Of a DNA stretch of 64,000 nucleotides, positions 12,685 through 24,612 are shown one piece after another. Numbering within the stretch: the stretch's first letter is position 1; each line of letters opens with the position of its first letter. The notes beneath the pieces are model-generated. The model saw nothing but the letters and a program-made list of their open reading frames with translations. It was not told the origin of the DNA and did no database searches. This stretch comes from Limnephilus marmoratus (Eukaryota; Arthropoda; Insecta; Trichoptera; Limnephilidae), in contig OU862921.1 in the NCBI GenBank assembly GCA_917880885.1, positions 53,432,508 to 53,496,507 of the forward strand, read 5' to 3'. The translations under genes were made by a program, and so were the position numbers.

Positions 12685-12849
12685 TGTGACGTATGTGTAT
12701 GAGGGTGACGGCATGAGAGCGAGATAGCGAGTATGGGATGTATAAAAGGGATGTACCCGCTATTGAGCGCTCTCTCCATATTAACCTGGCAACCAATAAA
12801 CATTGTAACATTAATAGATGTTATTACTACCCGATCCACAGACACCACA
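12685..12849 (+). repeat. 5' LTR (165 bp)
   Basis: Starts TGTGACGTATG and ends GACACCACA, so it has the canonical TG...CA ends. A TATA box is at 12741-12747 and the AATAAA polyadenylation signal at 12795-12800. By eye it is identical to the 3' LTR. Confidence 0.95.
12741..12747 (+). promoter_or_regulatory. LTR TATA box
   Basis: TATAAAA lies 57 bases into the 5' LTR. It is repeated at the same offset in the 3' LTR (17549-17555). It sits 48 bp before AATAAA, which places transcription start and the poly(A) signal both within the LTR as usual. Confidence 0.7.
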
Positions 12850-12851
12850 TT

Positions 12852-12869
12852 TGGCGCAGCACGGTAGTT
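12852..12869 (+). other. Primer-binding site
   Basis: TGGCGCAGC begins two bases after the LTR end. TGG complements the CCA end of a tRNA primer. I do not name the tRNA because only about nine bases can be judged. Confidence 0.7.
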
Positions 12870-13374
12870 TTATTTTACGTAAATATTGGAAGAATCTACG
12901 CGGTAGATTCCATCGGCATCTGAAGGATTGTCAGGGAATTGGCCGATCGCAAGAGCGATCGCTTTAAGAAGAAATTGGAGCAGCCACACGCAAGTGTACG
13001 CGTGTGTGGGTACGGCAATTTGTAAGATTATTGTCGTTGGGTACACCGTGTAACGGGGTACAGGATCGTGTCAAGGATACACAAGGGTACACCGTGTAAC
13101 GGGGTACAAGGATCAAGGATCGGGTCAAGATCAAGGTCATCATCGTGTGGATTAGCCGGAAACCGGGACGTGGTTTCCGTCGCTGCAGTCTGGGAAGGAA
13201 GACCTCGGAGAGGGATTGGATCCGCAGCTGTCGGGAGACGGAGCCAGGCGGGGACGGTGATCTACGGCTCTGGGTGGCGTGCACGTGGGACGTGGAACGT
13301 GGACCTCGGAGTGTAGCCTTCTAGGAAGTGCTGAGATAAGTAGTCTAGATTATTTTGTTTCAGCTCCTCCCCCA
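12870..13374 (+). other. Gypsy leader with a short direct repeat
   Basis: Untranslated leader before the chosen gag start. A 24-bp segment beginning GGGTACACCGTGTAACGGGG occurs at 13039-13062 and again at 13085-13108 (period 46). This stretch is much more GC-rich than its surroundings. It may hold packaging structure, but that is inference. Confidence 0.6.
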
Positions 13375-14835
13375 ATGGAGGGTGTTTGTAAAAATTTGGG
13401 GACGTTCTGTTACAGAACGGGAAACTGGTCATTGTTCAAGGAACGACTGGATCAGGCCCTCATTTTACATGATGACATAGTTGAGTCACAAGAACGCAAA
13501 AGAGCATTTTTGCTGAGTTGCCTCACCGAAGAAACTTTCTCTTTATTATGTGATCTATGTTTCCCTAAAAAGGTTTCTGTTTGTTCTTTTGATGATTTAT
13601 GTAAATTATTTGATTCACATTGCAAACCTATTCAAAATATTTTCGAGTCGCGTAAGTTATTTTATAAGTGTAAACAGCTAGCTAACGAATCTATTAAAGA
13701 TTACGCTGCTAGGTTGCGAGGACTGAGTTTGACGTGCAATTTTGAATTGAGGCTGGAACCTTGTTTAAAAGACATATTCATTATTGGAATTTTCAATGAA
13801 AAATTGAAACATAAGTTGTTCGTTGAGGGGGTAAATACTTATTTTTCGGAATGCATTCAGTTAGCAGCTTCATGGGAACATGTTGTTAATTTTAAGAAAG
13901 TTGATACGAATTTAAATGTTTTGCATAAGGATAGTAATGTTGTCCGTAAATCCAGGTCGGATAGTCCGATCAGATTTAAAGGTGCAGTGCGTAGTAAGAC
14001 GCCAGTAAATATTGCATTAAAAAAATGTTTTTTGTGCGGAAAAACGAATCATTTGCAGAAAGATTGTTGGAAGAATATTTTTTGTAATCGATGCAATAAA
14101 TCGGGTCATCCTAGTAATGTGTGTAAAAACAGTAAAATTAATGTAGGTAATAAGAATAAACGATTAAATTCGGTTTTTATGTTGCATGACGGCACGGGGC
14201 CGGAACCGATATTCGTAGATCTCATTATTGGTAACACTGTTCTGCGAGCGATTGTTGACACCGGTGCAGTAATTAATGCAATTCCATATGAAGTGTATTT
14301 AAAAGACTTTGTTTCTTATGAATTGGAAAGATGCGATATTCAATTGTCAGGATATGACGGGAAACGGTTAAATATTGTAGGTAAAGTTAATTTAAGTGTA
14401 TTATTTTTAAATAAAAGTGTAGATACGCAGTTTATAATAATTAAAAACGGTAATTCTACGATTGTTGGTAGAAATTTTTTACAAGTTTTCGGTATCGGAT
14501 TAAGTGGAATAAATTCGGTAAATACCAGTGAGACTAGTTGTGATAATCAATTAAATTTTCGTGATAGTTTAAAGAAAAAATATGCTCATGTGTTTTCAGA
14601 AAAATCGGGTAGGCTTATAGGTTATGAAGCTAACATCGAAGTTATTTCGGAGTTCAGGCCAAAGTTTGTAAATCCAAGACCGTTACCTTTTAGTTTACGT
14701 GGAAAGGTAGAGGAGGAATTAAATAAGATGTTACGTGAAGATATAATTGAAAAGGTAGAAATAAGTGATATGGCTAGTCCGATTGTTGTTGTAAAAAAGA
14801 AAGACGGTTCAATTAGAATTTGTACCGATTTTTAA
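13375..14835 (+). pseudogene. gag, protease and start of RT (ends at in-frame stop)
   Basis: I chose ATG at 13375 (context CCCAATGG) because it is the first ATG in this frame; the frame itself is open back to 13279. The first 200 residues are a Gag-like helical domain. Two CCHC zinc knuckles of the CX2CX4HX4C type start at about residue 218 (CFLCGKTNH...C and CNRCNKSGH...C); in this family they bind the genomic RNA. An aspartic-protease motif, VDTGA, lies at about residue 294 (Asp codon 14257-14259). The reverse-transcriptase N-terminus follows, with MASPIVVVKKKDGS. The frame stops at TAA 14833-14835, exactly where related elements have a conserved Lys after CTDF. Reading continues in the same frame after it, so this is a nonsense change and not a natural end. 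Confidence 0.9.
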
Positions 14836-16350
14836 ACCACATTAAACCCTTTGTTAGCGAAGTTGAAATATCCATTGCCTCGTATAGAAGATTTAATTTC
14901 ATCTTTAAATGGTGCGAAATTTTTTGCGAAAATAGATTTGCGTAATGCTTTTGGTCAGATTTCGTTAAACGAGAAGTCGAAAAAATTATGTGTGCTAAGT
15001 ACGCATGTAGGTTTATTCAGGTATAAAGTATTGCCTTTCGGTTTGACCACAAGCCCGGCTACATTTATGCAAGTTATTCAGGCGGTAGTAGGTAGACTTC
15101 GTAACGTTCGTATATTTCTAGATGATATTTTGTTGTTTGGAAATTCTGAAGAGGAATTATTTTCTATTTGTGAATCTGTACTTAGCAAGTTAAGTGATTG
15201 TGGTTTAACTATTAATGAAAATAAGTGTTCTTTTCTAGAAACTGAGATAGAATATTTAGGTTTTAGAATTTCGCGGAAAGGAGTTATGCCTTTAGAAAAT
15301 AAAATCTGTGCGATTACTCAAATGGCAATACCGAGGAATGTTTCGGAACTCAGGAGTTTACTCGGGGTTATTTCTTATTATAGAACTTTTGTTCACAATA
15401 TTTCAGGTATTTTGTCTCCATTATATAACTTGTTAAAAAGGGGAGTAAAGTATGTGTGGTCTGAGGAATGTAATATTGCGTTTGAGCGAGTTAAGAAACT
15501 GCTGACGTCAGATAATATTTTAGTGCATTTTGATCCTAATTTACCAATTAAACTTATTTCAGACGCATCTGAAAAAGCGTTAGCAGCGGTGATTTGCCAT
15601 GTATATGATAATGGTTTAGAGAGACCTATCGCATTTGCTAGCCGATTATTGTCAGAAACAGAATTAAAGTACTCTATTTTAGATAAGGAAGCGTGTGCTA
15701 TAATTTTTGGGTTGAAGAAATTCTTTCAGTATTTATACGGCAATAAATTTGTTTTGGCTTGCGACAATAAATCGTTAGTACACATTTTGAACACGGATAA
15801 GCAAGTACCTGTGCTGGCCGCTAACCGTCTGCAGAGGTACGCCCTAATACTCCAGACTTTTGACTATAGTATAGAACATATTAAGTCGGGTGATAACAAA
15901 GCGGATTTCTTATCACGAATGCCGATTAATAATAAGAATAATTTAGATGTGTGTAGCGACGATATTGATGCTAGCGATTATTTTTTAAATTATATTGATA
16001 CTTTAAACGTGAATACGGTTGAGTCAGAGTTTGTGAACATAATCGAGTCAGAAACAACATTAAATGCGGAAACGATGAAACAGTTTTCGATTAATGATGT
16101 AAATATAGCGAGCATTATCGAGTTCACAGCAAATGGTTGGCCGGATAAAAAGTTCTTAAAGGATGATTTATTGAAATTCTGGTATTTTAGGGATAAATTA
16201 TCGACTTATAATTCATGTTTATTTTATAATAATAAATTTGTAGTTCCAAGGGAATTAAGGGAAATTATATTGAATTTTTTACATCAATCATATTTAGGCA
16301 TTGTAAAATCGAAAAGTCTTGCTCAAAATTATTTTTTTGGCTCGGAATGA
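14836..16350 (+). pseudogene. RT, RNase H and integrase N-terminus (second segment)
   Basis: Same frame as the gag segment. RT palm motifs are present: FFAKIDLRNAFGQI, then LPFGLTTSPATF, then the catalytic FLDD box at 15115-15126 (family norm is Y/F-x-DD). An RNase H domain follows, with LISDASEKALAA, a central Glu in LDKEACAI, and LACDNKSLVHI. The integrase H2C2 finger begins LHQSY at 16279-16293; the second His is Tyr here (TAT at 16291-16293). The frame is lost in a run of seven T (16332-16338), where one base fewer than needed shifts the reading into a stop at 16348-16350. The next segment picks up the family-typical GMN-D-I--C-C part in another frame. Confidence 0.9.
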
Positions 16351-17384
16351 ACAATGATATAGAAGCAACTGTGAAACAGTGTGATCGATGCATGGAATGT
16401 TTACCTACTCCATGTAAAGTTGAGTTGGCACCTTGGCCAATCAATGGGTTAATCTGGAGTAGATTGCATATCGACTTCATGGGACCGTTGGGAGGTCATA
16501 ATTTTTTAATTATTGTTGATGCAACTACAAAATGGATAGACTGTCATATTGTAAAAAAGGTAGATTCGTTTTGTACAATAAAAGTTTTGAAAAGATTATT
16601 TTCTATGTTCGGAATCCCGGAACAAATTGTAAGTGACAATGGTACAGCTTTCACATCGTCAGTTTTTAAGGAATTTTGTCGTAATTATAATATAGAATCA
16701 TTGACTTCAGCTGTACAGCATCCTGCTTCTAATGGTTTAGCTAAAAATGGGGTTAAAACAGTGAAGAATTTTTAAAAAAAAAATATGGTAAATAATAAAT
16801 TTCCTACTGATTTTGAAGATAAACTTTTGACATTTTTAGTTGATATTAGAAATACGCCTTCAATGTCTACGGGCATTGAGCCTAGTAAATTAATGTTGGG
16901 TAGGAAGATTAGATCAATTTTTAATACGATTATTCCAATAGTGGATAATGTTGAGAGTCGAGGTTTTAAAGGAATTGACAACACGGTTAAAAACAAAATG
17001 TTATTGAGCCAGCATAAACAGAAAAAGTATTATAGAGGAAGAAAATTTAAAAAGTACTTTGAGGTTGGTTCTAAAGTTTTAACCAGGGATTTAAGAAGTA
17101 ATGATAATAAATGGATTTTAGGAAAAATTTTTAAAAGATTGGGGAATAGGATTTATTTAGTTAAAATTATGTCTACGGGACAAATTTGGAAACGTCACCA
17201 TGATCAGATTTCAGAGAGGAAGGTTAGGTGGGGGGAGTGTGACAGGTCTGATGATTTGCTGGACCTGGGTCCACTCTCGGATGTGGACATGACCAAATTT
17301 CCTAATTCCTCTAATTTTTGCAGGTCACCTACACCATGGGAGGGGAGGTTACGCCCTCGAGGTCAACGCCCACGCTACACGTGA
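16347..17384 (+). pseudogene. Integrase core and C-terminus (third segment)
   Basis: This covers the two Cys of the H2C2 finger (CDRCMEC), the rve-type catalytic core and a C-terminal GPY/F-like domain. The DDE triad is incomplete. The first Asp is at 16473-16475 (HIDFMGP) and the second at 16635-16637 (SDNGTAF). The position exactly 35 residues later, normally Glu, is Lys (AAA at 16743-16745). An in-frame TAA at 16773-16775 interrupts the core's last helix; the same frame resumes to TGA at 17382-17384. The C-terminus has a basic stretch and W-LGKIFKRLGNRIYLVK followed by RHHDQI, as in Gypsy integrases. With these changes the integrase cannot be active as encoded. Confidence 0.9.
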
Positions 17385-17492
17385 AGAGCAAGAATAATTA
17401 CATATACTATGGAATGGAAATATTTAGATATTATTGTTTTGTATAAATTTGTGAATAAAGAAATGTATGTAATTAGGTTTTAAGTGTGGGGG

Positions 17493-17657
17493 TGTGACGT
17501 ATGTGTATGAGGGTGACGGCATGAGAGCGAGATAGCGAGTATGGGATGTATAAAAGGGATGTACCCGCTATTGAGCGCTCTCTCCATATTAACCTGGCAA
17601 CCAATAAACATTGTAACATTAATAGATGTTATTACTACCCGATCCACAGACACCACA
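17493..17657 (+). repeat. 3' LTR (165 bp)
   Basis: Matches the 5' LTR without a difference that I can see. It is preceded by the G-rich tract AGTGTGGGGG (about 17483-17492), the probable polypurine primer. AATAAA is at 17603-17608. Confidence 0.95.
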
Positions 17658-17662
17658 GTTAA
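17658..17662. repeat. Target-site duplication GTTAA, right copy
   Basis: Exact match to 12680-12684. Confidence 0.9.
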
Positions 17663-19425
17663 TATATTTTTTATATCAATTGGCTAATTAAACTATTCCT
17701 TAAAAATTGAAAAAAATATTTTTATTTAAATAAAACCATCTCTTAGGACCAGTTTTTTCAAAGAATTTGAAGAATTTATCAAATTTCTAAGTCAAATTTC
17801 AAGTTCTGTAAAGCAACTGGTCCATAGTGATTGAAAAAATAACTTGTATAGAACTTTCACAGAACTTCAGAAACTACTTTGAAATTTGATGAATTGTTCA
17901 AATCCTGTGGTGCAACTAAATTCTAAGACAAATTTATAGGTAATAGCTTAAAAATAAAATCATGCGTGCAGTTCACTATTGACAGAGATAACAAATGATA
18001 ATTAATAACTGGGAAGGTGACAACAAAATGCATATAACCACAAGTAATTGTACAAACAACAATTAATGGATAGAAACTTTTGTTTCCATACAAAAGAGCC
18101 TAGGCGAATCCTGGTAATGATATCCTCCATAACGTGTTTAGTATCTGGGGGAAATATCTCAGAACACAATCGAACTTAAGTATTTAGCTCTGCCGTACGA
18201 TATGAAGTGTAAAATATTACCAGTCTGAAGTCAGAAGTATAGTTTACGTGGTCGTCGGTCGCAATATGTAAATGTAGGAACACCTCTGTTCCCAGGTCTC
18301 AGGTCTCAGGTAGTAAAAGGAGAACATTTACGCCTGTTTCAGCAAAATGACTGTTCTTTAAGGCACGTGTCCCTGAAGGAAAAACCTTAACAAAACTTTG
18401 AACTTTAAACGTCGTAACGTTTATTGTTTTAAAACAGTATTCCTTTAATGCCTCCCACGGGCTTAATGAGGGAAGAAAACTGTGGCGAAAAGTGGAAGCC
18501 TTAAACCCATGAAAAGTATATTATAGACAGTATATTGCGTGATTAAAAATACTCTACCCCATTTTTATTACCTATGTATAATAACTAAGAAGCAAGGAGA
18601 AAAAATATTTTATTTTCTGTAGCTATTTATTAACTATCAAAATAGTTGTTACGTGTTAACTGTAGTATACATTAAAATTTACCTACTTTTAGGTTTACCG
18701 TGTGTTACCTACTGCGGTTATAAGTACGTCATTAGTAAGTCAAGAGTTGCGTAAATGCTGTAAAAAAATTGTCACAGTTGACAGAAGCATCTTTGAGAGG
18801 ATTTTTTATTCCAGTATTATTATTCTAATTAACGTCATTATGATTGTCAGTAATTTCTTGGTTTATTTGATTATTTAACTAATTAATTGGAAAGGCTCAA
18901 AATGTGATATTTTCATAAAACAGTGGTTTAGAATTGTTATTTCAGTACTCTTAATATTAGAAAAGGAGTGTTAAAGGTTCATAATTTTAATAGAGAATTA
19001 CTAGAACGTGTCTGGAATCCGATGAAGCAATTAGACATAACATAGTGGATAATGGCAGCATGTATGCATAAGTGGGTACTTTGTGAGAGATTATTTAATC
19101 CACAGAAACCGAGCGGAGATGACATTATTACATAAAGGGAAGGAGATATAATATGGACACAGTTGAACGGTATCGTCAGTTACAACTTTTCCGAGTTATT
19201 TTAATACGTTTAATCCACGCGGCCGACCGCTGATTTAGTACTTGTTCCTGGGAGCTTTATGCTACAAGACCCTCCCATTTATCTTGGATGAAAAGCTTCA
19301 GAATGGCTTACAGGCCGCATTTAAACTTCTAAACTGGATCATTCGTCGCGAGGTGGGAACTAATTAAATGTGATGAAGTTCCACGTTACCTAGTTATGTA
19401 GTTAGTCGCTATGCTATCTGGAACT
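17663..19425. other. Unannotated DNA with a foldback segment
   Basis: At 17744-17822 the ends GGACCAGTT and AACTGGTCC are inverted and enclose a partly self-complementary stretch. Related wording (CCAGTTGCTTCAC, GAACTTTCACAGAA) recurs at 23963-24150, so this may be a decayed foldback MITE. The rest shows nothing I can name. Confidence 0.4.
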
Positions 19426-19426
19426 G

Positions 19427-19460
19427 GGGACTGGGACTGGGACTGGGACTGGGACTGGGA
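19427..19460. repeat. (GGGACT)n minisatellite
   Basis: Five near-perfect tandem GGGACT hexamers. Confidence 0.85.
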
Positions 19461-21355
19461 GTATGCCTATTGCCTATTCACGTCTCACGTCGTGATCCCG
19501 ATGTGGAGACTTCTTGAATGTGGGATTAATGTAATTGTCAGCTTCGACATTAAGTTTAATGCGGGACATTGTCGTAAACAAGCTTAAATACATTCTTAAC
19601 TTATGAGACTAATTTATTCACTTGCTCTTCTTTACTTTTATTACTCAGGTAGGTACTTACTAACTCGATACAAGATGTTGGAATACATTCTTTAGGAGAA
19701 ATTTATTTAACTTCGTAAGTTTTCTCAGTTAAAACTAATGTATCACGAGATATAGGTATGCACATATGCACAACTATAATTACAACATCGTCATTAGTCA
19801 CTCATTGCAAGGAAAATTGATAATTGATCGATGTAGGTAGATTCTATGACGTTTGTTTTATTGATATCCACGTCTTCCTGATGTTGTCAGTTCCGGCAGT
19901 TAGCAGCCATTATAGTAATTCCCAGATTAGAGGAGAGTTCTGTGATGGACAAAGCAGAATAACAACAATAATAATAATTATCGTCTAACGGCGGCCATTC
20001 ATCATTCGGCCGTTGACAAGCTTTCTTGTTTAACAAACTCGATAATGCGTTTTTAAGTATAGTTTCACCTCAATACGTAATACATTTCTTTCCATTGTTT
20101 GTTTTTTTTTAGGCATTTAGTTTTCGTCTATTACATAAATCACTATTATCTAAAAATGATTACGGCCTTAAGAGCCAGGAATGGAGACTTGTGATTTTAT
20201 TGGCTCTTAGATTGTCTTTCGTGGAGGGATACTGTAGGCGTATAATCACATTGCACTAACAGCAATAAATTAAACGTACAAATTGATAGTTGCGCAGAGA
20301 AAATAAAGAATAACATTAGTATCATGTGAATAGATTTTAATAACATCGATTGATTCAATTTCAGCAATATCTATGTAGGTACGTAGTACGTAACTAAGGT
20401 TTTATAATCCAATAAACTTTTTCGTACGCTGTTTCAATAATTTTTAAACCAGGTATACGAAAATATTACCTGAAGTAAGAAATATTGAAAACATAGGTGT
20501 TTCAGTGGTAAGATAATATGTTTTACAAAATTGAAGTGAATATAGTATCCAAATGAATAATGTGTAGAAGCAATTTTACGGGTACCTACCAATGATTCCT
20601 TGATGGAAATGAATCATTGAAACAACACGTGTTCTCTACCAGTTTGTCAAATTTGAAGTACGTTATAAAGTTTAATTGTATTTTAAATTATCCATCATTA
20701 AACATCACAATACAATAAAAACCTTGACTCCACAGTGAAGGGTTTCAACTATTGTTGTTTTCATCTCAAACGTATTATGTATATTATTCCCAGTAAAATG
20801 GAGACAGACGGAGCTGGTGATTAATTGACACATTTCGACAATAAAGTATATCGCTGCCTGCTTGACAAAGGAGGAGTCATCTTGTCGCCAATGACAGGAG
20901 AAGAGATACAAGGAGCGAAAATCGAGGAGCAATCGTGTCGCGAGTCGAGGAATTGTTTGGCAGGAAGCCAGGGGACTGACCGGGGCACATTTGTCAGAAG
21001 TGTTAGGAAGTCCTGCTGAATTTTATTGGACACGTGATTCACACAACAGGAGAGGATCTTGCGCAGCCCATAAACTGTTAAATGGCCAAGTGATCGTTAA
21101 AAAGAAATCTTGTAGATTGTTCCCGGAATCCAGCAATGAGTTTCAGAAGTATTTTTTAAATGAAATTCACCTAATCGAATCGGAATGTAATGATTTGTAA
21201 AAGAATTCTTTTTCGTTATCCGTCACGATAATAAGCCAGTCCAATTCTCAAATTTCTTAAAGTGAGAGTTAAGTTTCATTGTGCAAAAGAAGCATTCATT
21301 ATTCAAAATGTTAAAAAAATAAGTCCAATAATTAAAAAATAAGTCAATTAAAAAA
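19461..21355. other. Unannotated AT-rich DNA
   Basis: The 20830-21200 part has overlapping 60-75 codon frames on both strands but no recognisable domain. No repeat boundary is seen. Confidence 0.5.
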
Positions 21356-21563
21356 AACCTTCAGAAAACTAAAGTAGAGTGGGGAGGGCTAGACAAGAGT
21401 GGTGAGGCTATGAAGCACCGCGCAAAGAGGCGACCGATTGTTCTATCTCATTCTCTCGCAGGCTAAATCCTATAGATGTATGTGTTTGTCTATTTTTAAG
21501 TGTCGCTATTTTTCGTGTAATCGAGTTTCAAATCACAAGGGTGCTAAAGAAGTTTTCACTTCA
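21356..21563 (-). repeat. Family C repeat, copy C2
   Basis: Inverted relative to C1 and C3. It is uninterrupted and includes the segment missing from C1 (GCACCGCGCAAAGAGGCGACC). It ends with GTGCTAAAGAAGTTTTCAC, the complement of the C3 start. Confidence 0.7.
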
Positions 21564-21713
21564 ATAAGTTTATTTATTAATAAAATATATGTTACATATA
21601 TTAGACATTTACGTAGATTAGATTCATTAAATCACCATACTAGGCGGCTGCCTGTTTCATGGTGACCAATGAAGGATAGTTATTTTGAGTAAAGTCTAGA
21701 AGTGTAAACATAC

Positions 21714-21899
21714 GGTACTAGTATGTAATGATGTTGAAAATTGGTAAAGTTATAATAAAAAATAGAAAAGAGAAGAAGAAGTGCGTAAAATAAACATGTA
21801 AATAATATAAACCTGTAAATATATGGTACTAGTATGTAATGATGTTGAAAATTGGTACAGTTATAATAAAAAAATAGAAAAGAGAAAAAGAAGTGCGTA
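21714..21899. repeat. Tandem duplication, period 111 bp
   Basis: GGTACTAGTATGTAATGATG... through GTGCGTAA occurs at 21714-21787 and again at 21825-21899 with only a few differences. Both lie in AT-rich DNA with no coding signal. Confidence 0.85.
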
Positions 21900-21954
21900 A
21901 GGATAAGATTATGAAAATGTACATATCAATATTTTAAAGTTTATATTTATTTTT

Positions 21955-22155
21955 ATATGTGTGTGTGCATACGTGCATGTATATACAGGTGCACACATCC
22001 ATATACACATAAACATGCACACACACACACACACATATATGCAATTACGTACTTGAATACATACTTACGTATATATACAGGCATGTACACACATATATAC
22101 ACTTGCACGAATACACATATATATTCTTCTTCCTCTCACATGTAAACAATATATA
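21955..22155. repeat. CA/TA alternating microsatellite
   Basis: A stretch of alternating pyrimidine-purine sequence with a pure (AC)n block around 22017-22035 and many CATAC/TATAC units. It is simple sequence; the 62-codon His/Tyr-rich frame across it is not a gene. Confidence 0.85.
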
Positions 22156-24313
22156 CACCTCTATCTGAGTATAAGAAACAGGTTACTAACACTATCACAT
22201 TCATCTTTTTTTGTGCAATACATGCATCAAATATTCTATGCTTAGAATACGCCTTTCGTAAAATACTACCAGCCATCTAAATAAAAAAAAATCGTGTATA
22301 GACAAACTTTGAAAAAATGCTGTCTAAATTGTGAACACAATATAACCAAATGGATTTTTTAAATAAGCACACAACAGGTGTGTTCACCGTAAAATAAATC
22401 TAAATACCTAATTAACCAGCGCAATAATTCTACATCGGAACAGAACTGCATAAGTAGGTATGAGTTATTTTCCTCTGTAAAATATTTACAAAGTACAAAC
22501 ATAAACAATGTTTTCTTTGCTGGAATTGGGATTCACCACTGTTGAACATTCGCCAAACATCTCGTCCCGCGGACACCTTTCAAGTTTCACTTTCACAAGA
22601 AACAAATGACTGAACAAATTGGAGAGATTGGGCGGCACAATGCCACGCATCTTGTCTCGGACTCGGACTGGACAAAGTTTTTTTATTATATATTTCTAGT
22701 CCGGCTAAAATAAAAATGAAAAAGATCACTTTCATTAATTTATTGCCCTATAAATTATATTAAATAAGCGTCTTGACTAAATGCCAAACGATTTCTGCGA
22801 AGAACATCTGGTCAGAAAACTCAGCTTGTTTTCGTTAATTTGTTTTGCTTGACACGACGCAGATAAGTTTGGTGTCGCCTGCCTAACTATCATCGTTAAA
22901 GCCTGTTATTTTTATTTTATAGATTCTTAAAACGAAACTATTTAGTACTTAAAAAAAACAAGAAAATATTAAAAGTTTAATATTCTAACATGCAATAAAC
23001 AGGGCATAATAAATCATACGAGTATTTCAAAGATACTATGTAAGTGTAATAAGCGGTACTTCATAAATACATCCCTTCAAATCACTATAGCTCGTTTATA
23101 AGATATCGAGGCAACATGCTAAGCAACTGAGTGCAATCTGTAATAAATAAATTTTCTCATTTGCCACCGCGTTGATAAAATCTCTATTAATAATTTATTT
23201 GAACAGAAAAAATTAAGTTGATTTTAATATTATTGCAACACTGATATACATCACTTGTAAATATCATTTCTGCCATGTTCCAATTTTCTCGCGGAATGAA
23301 AGTACAAGTCTCCAGCCTCCCATTCATCTTGCAGAGAGGAAGAGGGCACAGAGTATGGGAGGGAGCAGGTACCAGGGAGGCAGCAAGGTATGTAGATATT
23401 GTAGTTGTTTATGGAGATAGCTCGCGAATGCGTAAAACCAGAAACAAGAATTGCATACCCACTATTTTTCGACCTCTTGTAAAATATGTTTCGTTATTTA
23501 TTATAATGCAAGAATTTATGTAGGATGTAGACATGTATGTGTATGTTGTACGACAGCAAAATTTTAATATATTGGCATTATTAATGTATCATGTTGTGTA
23601 TTTTCTACGTCGTTATATTAATCGATTTCAAGATTTAGTAAGGGATAGGTGCTGACGAATGAATTTAAAAGATGAAAATTTAAAAATAAATGTAGTTAGT
23701 CTAATTGTAAAACTTTGAATTAGTTTTTCGAAGAAACCAACCTATTGTACTTTGAATTATTGTTATACGTGAATGCATTAGTTTTTTCTCTCTTAGGACG
23801 GTTGTTACAAAAAAATCAAGCAATTCATTATTTTTTTAACGATAATTTTCACGTGCAATGTAAGTTCTGTTATTATAAAAATTGAGCAATTCATTAAATT
23901 TTTAAGGTTAATTTTCACGTTCTGTGTAAGTTCTATTCAAATTCTGTCATTATATCATTATAGGCCAGTTGCTTCACAAAACTGAAATATTCAGAGAACT
24001 TGGAAAACAACTTTCACAGAATGTCAATTAAGTGATGATTAACTTAAAAAATTTATGAATTGTTAAAATTTTTGAAACAAGCCACCCTCATGAAAAAATC
24101 CTTGAAATATTTTGAACAGTATTCTGAAGTAGCTGAAATCTAAGCGTTTAAGCTTTACGCGGAGTTTTACGAAATCAGTTGTAGAGAGTTTTTTTTCATT
24201 TATTTAAAAATAAAGTGTGCAAAATTTCGTCAAGAAGTATCAAATTTCCGCTTTAAGGGGAGGGAAAATGGGATGGGGTGAAATCACCTTCATCATCTTT
24301 AAAAAAGTAATAA
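22156..24313. other. Unannotated AT-rich DNA
   Basis: Nothing is supported, apart from the segment at 23963-24150 that resembles the foldback repeat at 17744. Confidence 0.45.
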
Positions 24314-24612
24314 TTTATTTATTTATTTATTACACGCCCTGATGGACTTTTACATTATAATTTATAAGTTGAGTAACAAACAATGAAGAAAATAAGAAAA
24401 GAAAATACACAATACAATGTAGCAATAAAACCAATAATAAAATAAAAATACATGTTATGTAAAAATGATAAGAAGTCTCATAAAAAAGAGAAAAGAAAAT
24501 ACACAATACAATGTAGCAACAAAACCAATAATAGAATAACAATACATATAATGTAAAAATGATAAGAAGTCTCATATTCAACATAAACAAAAATTGAAGA
24601 AATTATGTAAAT
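24314..24612 (-). repeat. 3' tail of minus-strand LINE with duplicated 82-bp unit
   Basis: This lies downstream (minus strand) of the RT remnant at 24613-25290. It ends at a (TTTA)n run, 24314-24331, a plausible microsatellite tail. Within it an 82-bp unit is duplicated with period 94: 24401-24482 and 24495-24576. The tail phrase GCCC-GATGGA-TTTTACA recurs near 59250. Confidence 0.6.

Larger units (their letters stand above)
12685..17657 (+). mobile_element. Ty3/Gypsy LTR retrotransposon, complete but coding-defective
   Basis: The element is 4973 bp long: 165-bp LTR, primer-binding site, leader, gag-protease-RT-RNase H-integrase in one original reading frame, G-rich tract, 165-bp LTR, and a GTTAA duplication outside. 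There is no env-like frame after integrase. The two LTRs are identical by eye over all 165 bases, which points to recent insertion or to gene conversion between them. The coding region has two in-frame stops and one single-base frameshift, plus two changed catalytic or metal-binding residues. Short LTRs and a KDGSIRICTDF / YPLPRIEDL style RT fit the Mag-like branch of Gypsy elements, but that placement is from memory of family style and not from an alignment. Confidence 0.95.

Noticed and set aside
17385..17492. env-like gene after integrase
   Set aside because: Only about 100 bp separate the integrase stop from the 3' LTR; there is no room for an envelope gene.
21957..22145. His/Tyr/Cys-rich frame
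   Set aside because: Translation of an alternating CA/TA microsatellite.
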